Below, in pieces: positions 1-5,167 of a stretch of DNA of 6,856 bases. Made by a program: the position numbers and the translations under genes. Under the pieces are notes generated by a model that saw nothing but the letters and a program-made list of their open reading frames with translations, was not told the DNA's origin and made no database searches. Source of the DNA: JAEUIT01 sp034439815 (GTDB lineage: Bacteria; Planctomycetota; Phycisphaerae; Phycisphaerales; SM1A02); the NCBI GenBank assembly GCA_034439815.1, contig JAWXBD010000073.1, positions 1 to 6,856 of the forward strand, written 5' to 3'. Positions within the stretch are counted from its first letter, which is position 1; every line of letters begins with the position of its first letter.

Positions 1-505
1 AGTCGGCACCCGCTGAGGCACCAGCGCGAACTGCGACTGCCGACGCCCTCGCGTCGAATTCCATCCTGCTCTCCTTGAACCGAGCAAGCTCACCCGCGGT
101 CTGGAAGAAGATGATCTGGCTGAACGTCTGGCCGCCGATTTGGGCGCCGATCGATCCAGAGGAGACCCGGGCATCACCGACGATTCTGCCACCCTCGAAG
201 AGAACGCCGTCTCCGTTGGAGGCACCCACGATGAGCGCACCAGTCGTGATCCGGGGGAACACCGCGTAGCCGACGGAGCTATCAAAGAACTTGCTGATTC
301 CCGGGTCTTCCGCCCTGATGCGGGCGATGGCGGCATTGGCCGCGCTGTCGATGCTGGCGCGCTGAGCCATCGTCGTCTCGGCGGAAGTGCTGCTGGAAGT
401 CGTGGTCGAACTGTCGCTGGCGCAGCCGGTCGGGAGCGCCGCGCCGAATGCGATGAGGGAAAGGGTCGAGGCAACCAGAAGCGAACGACGAGTGCTCTGA
501 GTCAT
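1..505 (-). CDS. SYLF/YSC84-domain lipoprotein (3' part cut off by window edge)
   Basis: This gene reads leftward and runs off the window, so only the first 168 residues are visible. The N-terminus has a basic stretch (TRR), a hydrophobic segment at residues 9-23 and Cys28 in the context LPTGC. That fits a lipoprotein signal peptide, although Pro at -3 departs from the strict lipobox. A Ser/Thr-rich linker (31-45) follows. From about residue 50 the protein matches the SYLF (DUF500/YSC84) pattern: a helix, then VGYAVFPRIT, a Gly-rich LIVGASNGDGVL and a segment around residues 116-135 ending IGGQTFSQIIFF. SYLF domains are known to bind lipids in eukaryotes; the bacterial envelope versions have no settled role. 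The start is fixed by a strong AGGAGA 5 nt upstream. It lies 28 bp after nth on the same strand and may be co-transcribed with it. The family assignment is good and the function is open. Confidence 0.85.
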   Translation of the reverse strand, partial: MTQSTRRSLLVASTLSLIAFGAALPTGCASDSSTTTSSSTSAETTMAQRASIDSAANAAIARIRAEDPGISKFFDSSVGYAVFPRITTGALIVGASNGDGVLFEGGRIVGDARVSSGSIGAQIGGQTFSQIIFFQTAGELARFKESRMEFDARASAVAVRAGASAGAD

Positions 506-510
506 CAAAA

Positions 511-516
511 TCTCCT
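511..516 (-). promoter_or_regulatory. Ribosome binding site of the SYLF lipoprotein gene
   Basis: AGGAGA on the minus strand, 5 nt before the ATG at 505. It is a near-ideal Shine-Dalgarno and fixes the start. It implies this gene is translated independently of nth. Confidence 0.75.
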
Positions 517-533
517 GAGGCAGAAACGCCATT

Positions 534-1313
534 TCACGCGTCGGTCGAAGAATGGGAGCGGTCGCCCCGCGACCGACGGGCCGGGGCAGTGCTTGGATGT
601 TTCAAGGCGTGTTTCTTTTGTGCGAAGCGACTGGAGCTCTGGCTTGCAAATGCGCGACAAAGTGGGTCGTCCGCGCAGTCGTGTCCGCGTGCTTTACAGA
701 CGCGTCGGCCGTGAAAGATCAACAGGTGCGAAAGCACACACCACGACTCACGCGGAAAAAGCGCCATCAGGTCACGTTCGATCTTTACCGGATCGGTGTG
801 TTTGGTCAACCCGAAGCGCTGCGTAAGCCGCTGCACATGCGTGTCGACGACAACGCCTTCGTTCAATCCAAACGCGTTACCAAGGACGACATTCGCTGTC
901 TTGCGCGCGACGCCGCGCAGCGTGATGAGATCGTCCATCGTGCGCGGCACTTCGCCGCCGAAGTCACGAACGAGCGCGGTCATGGAAGCGTGCACCGACT
1001 TGGCCTTCTGTCGAAAGAAGCCGAGCGTCTGAACAAACGGTTCGATCGCCGCTGGCGTCGAAGCCGCGTACGCCGCAGGGGAAGCGAACCGCTTGAAAAG
1101 AGCGGGCGTTGCTTTATTCACCGCAACATCGGTGCACTGTGCCGACAGGATCGTGGCGATGAGCAGTTCGTGCGGGGCACTCCAAGACAGCTCGCAGTGG
1201 GCGTCGGGATAGCGCTCCCGCAGTGCCTTCAGCAGTCGCAGTGCGGCCTCTCCTTTGCCTGCGCGACTGGGCTTGCGACTGGGCCTGCGAGTCGGCTTGC
1301 GAGTCGGCGTCAT
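534..1313 (-). CDS. nth: Endonuclease III (DNA glycosylase/AP lyase) with atypical Fe-S motif and basic tails
   Basis: Base-excision repair enzyme that removes oxidised pyrimidines and cleaves at abasic sites. Family landmarks in the 259-residue product are the N-terminal core with SAQCTD (58-63), the helix-hairpin-helix LRGVARKTANVV (132-143) with catalytic Lys138, and catalytic Asp157 in VDTHV. The usual hairpin is LPGVGRKTANVV, so Pro is replaced by Arg and one Gly by Ala here. The C-terminal cluster motif is C206-x6-C213-x5-C219, whereas the family norm is C-x6-C-x2-C-x5-C. One ligand is absent, apparently by loss of three residues. E. coli Nth is 211 residues; the excess here is a basic N-terminal tail built on a tandem repeat (1-18) and a basic, Ser-rich tail of about 40 residues. 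The ATG overlaps the TGA of the upstream membrane-protein gene (ATGA), so translational coupling is likely. The enzyme call is firm; the condition of its cluster is uncertain. Confidence 0.95.
   Translation of the reverse strand: MTPTRKPTRRPSRKPSRAGKGEAALRLLKALRERYPDAHCELSWSAPHELLIATILSAQCTDVAVNKATPALFKRFASPAAYAASTPAAIEPFVQTLGFFRQKAKSVHASMTALVRDFGGEVPRTMDDLITLRGVARKTANVVLGNAFGLNEGVVVDTHVQRLTQRFGLTKHTDPVKIERDLMALFPRESWCVLSHLLIFHGRRVCKARGHDCADDPLCRAFASQSSSRFAQKKHALKHPSTAPARRSRGDRSHSSTDA
1260..1307 (-). repeat. 12-bp tandem repeat, four units, within the 5' end of nth
   Basis: Read on the minus strand, four consecutive 12-bp units follow the second codon: ccgactcgcaag, ccgactcgcagg, cccagtcgcaag and cccagtcgcgca. 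They encode P-[TS]-R-[KRA] four times and produce the basic N-terminus of Nth. The unit length is a multiple of three, so gain or loss of units would keep the frame. Confidence 0.8.
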
Positions 1314-1945
1314 GATCGCCTACCCGAGCGGCTTCCCGTGCGCGTACCGAAGAGGCGCGGTGCTTGAATTTCCCCGCGGCCGCCGGGTACTCGGGGAGTC
1401 ATGACCCACGCGGACGCCGCGAGACCGAGGACGAGGAGAACCATCGTCGCCCGGAGAAGCGGATCCGCCTTGACGTGGTCGCGCTCGAAGACCGCTTTGT
1501 GCGCTGCGGCCGAACTGGCGTCGCCCTGCATCACAGCGCTGCGATAGTCGGCGAGCGTCGTTGCCATGCGCGGCGCGAGAATGACGAGGTGCAGCGTTTC
1601 CAGCAGAATCGCTGCGACAATGCAGGCGACTCGTGCGCGATTCGCCCAAGAGCGCTCGGGCCAGCGAAAGAACGATGCTTGCAGGAGCATGGTCACCGCG
1701 AGCGCCGGCAGGGCGAGCAGTGCGACGCGGTCAGCGGCGTCGAACACGCGCTGGGCGACGAAACCTGCGGCGAAACGTGAGCTGGCGTCGTCCGCGCCTG
1801 GATAGACAAGGGCGGCAGAGGGCACGGCGACTCCGAGCGCTGGAAGCGCGGTGAACGCAGCCATCGCGGTCGCCGCGGTTGCGACGAGGCTCGCGATCCA
1901 AGCGACGAGCGCGATCCAGTACAGAGTCGTTACCGCACGATGCAC
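1310..1945 (-). CDS. Four-helix integral membrane protein, DUF4149-like
   Basis: A 211-residue hydrophobic protein with four predicted membrane segments at about 9-32, 72-92, 104-126 and 163-184, and a basic C-terminal tail rich in Arg, Gly and Ser. The arrangement, a loop after helix 1 (FAAGFVAQRVFDAADRVALLALPA) and a conserved-looking segment before helix 4 (FERDHVKADPLLRATMVLL) recall DUF4149/TMEM205-like proteins, in which a Phe-x-x-x-His stretch precedes the last helix. No catalytic motif is visible and no function is known to me. The stop overlaps the nth start by 4 nt, so the two are probably one transcript. The chosen ATG gives a clean first helix but has no clear Shine-Dalgarno. The membrane call is firm and the family call tentative. 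Confidence 0.7.
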   Translation of the reverse strand: MHRAVTTLYWIALVAWIASLVATAATAMAAFTALPALGVAVPSAALVYPGADDASSRFAAGFVAQRVFDAADRVALLALPALAVTMLLQASFFRWPERSWANRARVACIVAAILLETLHLVILAPRMATTLADYRSAVMQGDASSAAAHKAVFERDHVKADPLLRATMVLLVLGLAASAWVMTPRVPGGRGEIQAPRLFGTRTGSRSGRRS

Positions 1946-2020
1946 TGGCTCAGTGTCGCATGCTTTCTCACACTGTGCCGTACACTTGCTCGAATGCCAA
2001 GCGCACGAGGTGAGTTGCCG
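1946..2020. promoter_or_regulatory. Divergent intergenic region, presumed promoters for both clusters
   Basis: Only 75 bp separate the start of the minus-strand membrane gene (1945) from the chosen start of the plus-strand TIM-barrel gene (2021). Both transcription units must therefore be driven from here or from within the facing gene. A weak minus-strand match to a sigma-70 promoter exists (TTGGCA at 2000-1995, CACAGT at 1977-1972, 17-bp spacer), as does an isolated TACACT at 1981-1986 on the plus strand. Neither is convincing alone. Confidence 0.35.
2007..2013 (+). promoter_or_regulatory. Ribosome binding site that decides the TIM-barrel gene start
   Basis: GAGGTGA lies 7 nt before the ATG at 2021. 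The alternative in-frame ATGs at 1940 and 1994 have no comparable site, so 2021 is preferred. Confidence 0.7.
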
Positions 2021-2842
2021 ATGTCGGGCGATCCGCGCCCCGATCTCTCAGCGACGATCGCGCCCCTCGTCGAAGGCGGCTTGGACTGTTCGGCGGCGCT
2101 CGGTGCGATCACGAACCTCGGATATCGCGGGGTTCAATGGCCTGCGACGCAGCCAACGTTGCGTCCGCGCGACTTCGACGCTGGCGCCCTGCGCGGGTTG
2201 AAGTCCGAACTTAAGCGGCTCGAGTTGACCTGTTCCGGACTCGATGTCTGGATTCCGCCCGGACACTTCCTCGACCCCGCGCTCCTCGATCGCGCGGTGG
2301 CCGCGCTCGATGCAGCAATCGCGTTCGCCGCTGGCGTCGCCGAAGTGACGGGTGATCGCCCGGTGGTGTGCACGCTCTTTCCGAGCAAGGCGGAGCGGAA
2401 GAACAGCGGTCGGTCCGGCGAGGCGCTCGACGAAGCGGTCACAGCGCTCGCGGCGCTCGCAGAGCGCGAGGGTATTGCGATCGCTGACCACGCGGTCGAT
2501 CCCGCAGCAGGCATCGGCTTTGGCGTCGATCCCGCGGCATGTCTTGCATCCGGAGTCGATCCGGTGGCTCGCGTACTCGCCGCTGGAAACGACCTGTGCT
2601 CGGCGCGTTTGGTCGATCTCTTCCGCAGCGGACTCCGCGGACCGGTCGGCGAATCAGGCGAGTCGCGCCTCGATGTCTCGGCATATCGCGCGACGCTCGA
2701 CATCGTCGGGTTTCGTCGCGCGGTCGTCGTCGATGCGCGGCAGTGGCGCGAACCACTGAGCGGACTCACGAAGAGTCTTGAGCGATGGGCGGGGGGGCCG
2801 GTAGCGCGGCGGTCGGATACCCCACGTACGAGGAGCATCTGA
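2021..2842 (+). CDS. Sugar phosphate isomerase/epimerase-like protein (xylose isomerase-like TIM barrel)
   Basis: A 273-residue protein of the xylose-isomerase-like TIM-barrel superfamily. Evidence is the opening SATIAPLVEGG strand, the alternating helix/strand pattern, the early motif LGYRGVQW (equivalent to G[FY]xGVE in the family), an internal IAIADHAVDP, an IGFGVDPAACL segment where a barrel metal ligand Asp often sits, and a late strand FRRAVVVDARQW followed by a terminal helix. The final acidic ligand of the family is usually Glu and here appears to be Asp, so activity cannot be assumed. The substrate cannot be read from sequence. Residues 159-188 contain a ten-residue periodicity, each unit starting VDP. 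A run of seven G lies near the 3' end. The stop overlaps the acpS start (TGATG), implying coupling. In-frame ATGs at 1940 and 1994 would lengthen the protein but lack a ribosome site. Confidence 0.75.
   Translation: MSGDPRPDLSATIAPLVEGGLDCSAALGAITNLGYRGVQWPATQPTLRPRDFDAGALRGLKSELKRLELTCSGLDVWIPPGHFLDPALLDRAVAALDAAIAFAAGVAEVTGDRPVVCTLFPSKAERKNSGRSGEALDEAVTALAALAEREGIAIADHAVDPAAGIGFGVDPAACLASGVDPVARVLAAGNDLCSARLVDLFRSGLRGPVGESGESRLDVSAYRATLDIVGFRRAVVVDARQWREPLSGLTKSLERWAGGPVARRSDTPRTRSI
2495..2584 (+). repeat. 30-bp periodicity (three units) inside the TIM-barrel gene
   Basis: Three successive 30-bp units each begin gtcgatcc (at 2495, 2525 and 2555). They translate to VDPAAGIGFG, VDPAACLASG and VDPVARVLAA. 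Similarity is strongest in the first 8-12 bases of each unit and fades afterwards. Confidence 0.55.
2831..2835 (+). promoter_or_regulatory. Ribosome binding site of acpS inside the preceding gene
   Basis: AGGAG sits 6 nt before the ATG at 2842, within the last codons of the TIM-barrel gene. It selects 2842 over the earlier in-frame ATG at 2785. Confidence 0.75.
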
Positions 2843-3363
2843 TGACTGGGGCGTCGAGTGTGCCGTTCAACCTCGGGCCCGGGCCGGGAAACACCGCAGT
2901 CGGAAGTACCGCCGCCGGAGATACCGGGGTCGGGATCTTGGGACATGGCGTCGATCTGGTCGAGAACTCGCGCATCGCTGCGATGCTCGAGGCGCACGGC
3001 GATCACTTTACGGAGCGCTGCTTTACCGTGACTGAGCGTGCGTATGCAGATCACGCCGTGCGGCAGCGTGTGGAGCGGTACGCGGTTCGTTTTGCGGCGA
3101 AGGAAGCGGTACTCAAGGCGCTCGGCACAGGGTGGACGGACGGCATTGCGTGGACCGAAATGGAGGTGCTGCGTCTTGCGACTGGAGAGCCGCGCCTCTT
3201 ACTCTCGGGGCGCGCTCAGCAGATCGCTGCGGAAAGAGGGATTGTGCAGTGGTGGCTGTCGATGAGCCACTCAGCGCACTATTCGATCGCGAGTGCGATC
3301 GCGAGCGGCGGACCAAGTCGGCGCAGCGAGGCCCCCAAAGGAATGAGCGCGGGAAATCCGTAG
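2842..3363 (+). CDS. acpS: Holo-[acyl-carrier-protein] synthase with N- and C-terminal extensions
   Basis: Transfers the 4'-phosphopantetheine arm from coenzyme A to a serine of apo-ACP, activating fatty acid synthesis in the cytoplasm. Key motifs in the 173-residue product are GHGVDLVE (34-41, Mg-binding Asp38), RFAAKEAVLKALGTG (83-97, with the KEA motif and Glu88), and WWLSMSHSAHYSIASAIA (137-154), which corresponds to the conserved SxSHxxxxAxA end. AcpS proteins are normally about 120-130 residues. Here about 31 Gly/Thr/Ala-rich residues precede the domain and about 19 polar residues follow it. The first TGA/ATG overlap (TGATG) and AGGAG ribosome site support the start at 2842. A TTG at 2938 would remove the extension but has no clear ribosome site. 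trpE follows 13 bp downstream. Confidence 0.92.
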   Translation: MTGASSVPFNLGPGPGNTAVGSTAAGDTGVGILGHGVDLVENSRIAAMLEAHGDHFTERCFTVTERAYADHAVRQRVERYAVRFAAKEAVLKALGTGWTDGIAWTEMEVLRLATGEPRLLLSGRAQQIAAERGIVQWWLSMSHSAHYSIASAIASGGPSRRSEAPKGMSAGNP

Positions 3364-3376
3364 ACTGCGCGCCCCG

Positions 3377-4948
3377 ATGACCTCGGACGAGCGAGCTATT
3401 TTTGATGCGCAGACGAAGAGTGCCCCTGAAGGCGGCCTCGTGCTGTTGTCGCGCCGCCTGATGAGTGACCAACTGACGCCGGTCTTGGCGTACCGACGAC
3501 TCGTGGCATCGGACGCGCGCACCGCGCCGTCATTCCTTTTCGAAAGCGTCGAAACCGGCGGCAGCGTTGGCCGCTACTCGATCTTGGGAGCACAGCCGCG
3601 TCTCCAAGTGCTCGCGACGGCTAACTCCGTCGAGATCCACGACCATCGCACCGGTGCCCGGTCGCGGCGTGACGGCGCCGACCCTCTCGAGGTGCTGCGC
3701 GAGTTGGCGGCCGCCGAGCGATTGCCGCCGCGCACGACGCTGGAGCCGTTGCGCCTCCCGAGTTGCTTCATCGGAGGCTGGGTCGGATACGCGACCTACG
3801 ACACTGTGCGATACCTCGAGCCGGGCAAGCTCCCGTTCTCCAGCGCGCCGCATGACGATCGCGGCCTTCCCGATTTTCAATTCGGCCTCTACCGCCAAGT
3901 CGTCGTGATCGATCACGTGGCAAAAACGCTGCACGTCATAGCCAGCACCTCGCTGAAAGAGCACGCCAGTGCCAACGCAGCGTGGCACGCGCTTCAGTCG
4001 GAACTTGAGCACGTCGTTGGCCGACTCGAAACCCACAGCGTTCCGTTGCCGTGCGGCGCCATCGACATTGATCCATCGCGACGACCGGAAACACCACACT
4101 CGGTGGTCACGCGCGACGAGTTCGAGAACGCAGTCCGCGCGGCCCAAGAATACATCGGCGCTGGCGACGCATTTCAGATCGTTCTCTCGCAGCGGCTCGA
4201 GCGCGTGACCGATCGAGATCCATTCGAGATCTACCGAGCGCTGCGTGTAGTCAATCCGAGTCCGTACCAAATCTACCTGCAGGCGGCGGGATGCATCCTC
4301 GTCGCGTCCAGCCCGGAGATTCTCTGTCGCGTGCGCAGCGGCGTCGTGACAAATCGTCCGCTCGCCGGAACGCGCCGCCGCGGCGCAAACGCGGCGGAGG
4401 ATGCAACACTTGAGAGAGAGCTGCTCGCCGACGAGAAAGAACGCGCTGAACATGTGATGCTCGTCGATCTCGCGCGCAACGACCTCGGTCGCGTCTGTGA
4501 CGTTGGGACGATCGCGATCGAGCGTTGTATGGATGTCGAGCGCTACAGCCACGTGATGCACATTTCCTCGACGGTCACCGGTCGCCTCCGCGATGGTCTC
4601 GACTGTTGGGACGCACTCCGCGCGACGTTGCCAGTCGGTACGGTCTCCGGCGCACCGAAGGTCCGAGCGATGCAGATCATCGATGAGTTAGAAACGGTTC
4701 GGCGCGGTCCGTACGCGGGCGGCATCGGTGCCGTCGGCTATGACGGCGACATGGACATTGCGCTCGCGCTGCGAACGATGGTCATTCCGACGTCGCGCGA
4801 CCACGCGCCCTGGACGGTGCACCTTCAAGCTGGTGCGGGCGTCGTGCTCGACTCCGATCCAAGCTCTGAGTATGAGGAAACACTGAACAAGGCAGCGGGG
4901 CTTGGACGCGCGATCGATCTCGCGGAAAGTGCCTTTGCCGCGCGGTGA
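3377..4948 (+). CDS. trpE: Anthranilate synthase component I
   Basis: Converts chorismate to anthranilate, the first committed step of tryptophan synthesis, using ammonia delivered by the glutamine amidotransferase TrpG. The 523-residue length is normal. The N-terminal domain has the tryptophan-sensing FLFES (53-57, LLES in most) followed by GRYSILGAQP. The catalytic domain carries NPSPYQIYLQ (293-302, usually NPSPYMFY), PLAGTRRRG (328-336), EHVMLVDLARNDLGR (358-372), HVMHISSTVTG (392-402 with the catalytic His395), PVGTVSGAPKVRAMQII (419-435) and QAGAGVVLDSDPSSEYEET (484-502). These features favour TrpE over PabB or salicylate/isochorismate synthases. The start at 3377 is needed to include the conserved PVxAYRxL region; no Shine-Dalgarno is visible. 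Only 13 bp separate it from acpS, leaving no room for a trp leader. No trpG or other trp gene lies in the window. Confidence 0.95.
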   Translation: MTSDERAIFDAQTKSAPEGGLVLLSRRLMSDQLTPVLAYRRLVASDARTAPSFLFESVETGGSVGRYSILGAQPRLQVLATANSVEIHDHRTGARSRRDGADPLEVLRELAAAERLPPRTTLEPLRLPSCFIGGWVGYATYDTVRYLEPGKLPFSSAPHDDRGLPDFQFGLYRQVVVIDHVAKTLHVIASTSLKEHASANAAWHALQSELEHVVGRLETHSVPLPCGAIDIDPSRRPETPHSVVTRDEFENAVRAAQEYIGAGDAFQIVLSQRLERVTDRDPFEIYRALRVVNPSPYQIYLQAAGCILVASSPEILCRVRSGVVTNRPLAGTRRRGANAAEDATLERELLADEKERAEHVMLVDLARNDLGRVCDVGTIAIERCMDVERYSHVMHISSTVTGRLRDGLDCWDALRATLPVGTVSGAPKVRAMQIIDELETVRRGPYAGGIGAVGYDGDMDIALALRTMVIPTSRDHAPWTVHLQAGAGVVLDSDPSSEYEETLNKAAGLGRAIDLAESAFAAR

Positions 4949-4999
4949 TTCGACATCATCGTCGATACAACCTGTCGACATTCCCGCTGTCATGACACC
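4949..4999. other. Short spacer between trpE and the inserted element
   Basis: Contains a 5-bp stem with 6-nt loop (4950-4965) without a following T run, the palindrome TGTCGACA (4973-4980), and an ATG at 4992. That ATG is probably the original start codon of the ABC ATPase gene before the element inserted. No convincing terminator or promoter is seen. Confidence 0.5.
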
Positions 5000-5001
5000 T
5001 A
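5000..5001. repeat. Left TA flank (putative target-site duplication)
   Basis: TA directly outside the left terminal inverted repeat, matched by TA at 5164-5165 outside the right one. This is the duplication expected of IS630/Tc1-mariner family elements. Two bases alone are weak evidence; the agreement with the ends of the inverted repeat is what supports it. Confidence 0.5.
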
Positions 5002-5004
5002 GCA

Positions 5005-5019
5005 GCCTGTGGCGAAAGT
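5005..5019 (+). repeat. Left terminal inverted repeat (15 bp perfect)
   Basis: gcctgtggcgaaagt, the exact reverse complement of 5146-5160. With one mismatch at 5004/5161 the match extends outwards through the TA flanks. Confidence 0.9.
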
Positions 5020-5035
5020 CATTTGGGCTGCGGAC

Positions 5036-5048
5036 GAGCAGAATGGCC
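5036..5048 (+). repeat. Left inner inverted repeat (13 bp perfect)
   Basis: gagcagaatggcc, the exact reverse complement of 5116-5128. The spacing to the outer repeat is 16 bp on this side and 17 bp on the other, so the arms differ by one indel. Confidence 0.85.
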
Positions 5049-5074
5049 GACTTCCTCGTCGGCGCAACTCGCTC

Positions 5075-5090
5075 GTATCGCTGCGGATAC
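5075..5090 (+). repeat. Central hairpin of the element
   Basis: gtatc and gatac pair around the six-base loop gctgcg exactly at the symmetry centre of the element. GCAAC (5064-5068) and GTTGC (5097-5101) add a second stem outside it. Confidence 0.6.
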
Positions 5091-5115
5091 TGCGTCGTTG
5101 CACCTCCTCGAATTG

Positions 5116-5128
5116 GGCCATTCTGCTC
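5116..5128 (-). repeat. Right inner inverted repeat (13 bp perfect)
   Basis: ggccattctgctc, the partner of 5036-5048. Confidence 0.85.
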
Positions 5129-5145
5129 ATCTTCGCTTCCAAAGC

Positions 5146-5160
5146 ACTTTCGCCACAGGC
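5146..5160 (-). repeat. Right terminal inverted repeat (15 bp perfect)
   Basis: actttcgccacaggc, the partner of 5005-5019. Its AGG (5157-5159) lies 8 nt before the GTG at 5168 and may serve as a weak ribosome binding site for the ABC ATPase gene. Confidence 0.9.
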
Positions 5161-5163
5161 CGC

Positions 5164-5165
5164 TA
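5164..5165. repeat. Right TA flank (putative target-site duplication)
   Basis: TA directly outside the right terminal repeat, the counterpart of 5000-5001. Confidence 0.5.
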
Positions 5166-5167
5166 CC

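Larger units (their letters stand above)
5002..5163. mobile_element. 162-bp MITE-like palindromic element, TA-flanked (IS630/Tc1-mariner type suspected)
   Basis: A non-coding element that is an imperfect palindrome over its whole length, centred near 5082/5083. The ends pair perfectly over 15 bp (5005-5019 with 5146-5160), with further pairing of 5002-5003 with 5162-5163 and of 5022-5026 with 5139-5143. A second perfect 13-bp pair lies at 5036-5048 and 5116-5128. Inside that, 5064-5068 pairs with 5097-5101, and a tip hairpin forms from 5075-5079 and 5086-5090. Both ends abut TA. No transposase is encoded, so movement would need an enzyme supplied elsewhere. Its right end lies 4 bp before the GTG used by the ABC ATPase. 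It could instead be a long structured RNA leader, but the precise TA borders and the restored reading frame on removal favour an insertion. The family is inferred from the TA target only. Confidence 0.7.

Noticed and set aside
552..1367. 271-codon open frame on the plus strand
   Set aside because: Antisense to nth, which has intact catalytic motifs. No family features in the translation.
1940..2020. Upstream starts (1940, 1994) for the TIM-barrel gene
   Set aside because: No ribosome site precedes either, while GAGGTGA precedes 2021. The added residues show no signal peptide or family match, and 1940 would overlap the divergent gene.
2134..3054. 306-codon open frame on the minus strand
   Set aside because: Antisense to the TIM-barrel gene and acpS. 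It is rich in Ser/Arg/Ala without domain motifs, as expected of a shadow.
3530..4561. 343-codon open frame on the minus strand
   Set aside because: It lies wholly antisense to trpE, whose motifs are complete. Its composition is that of a shadow frame in GC-rich DNA.
4950..4965. Small hairpin just after the trpE stop as a terminator
   Set aside because: The stem is only 5 bp and is followed by TACAAC, not a T run.
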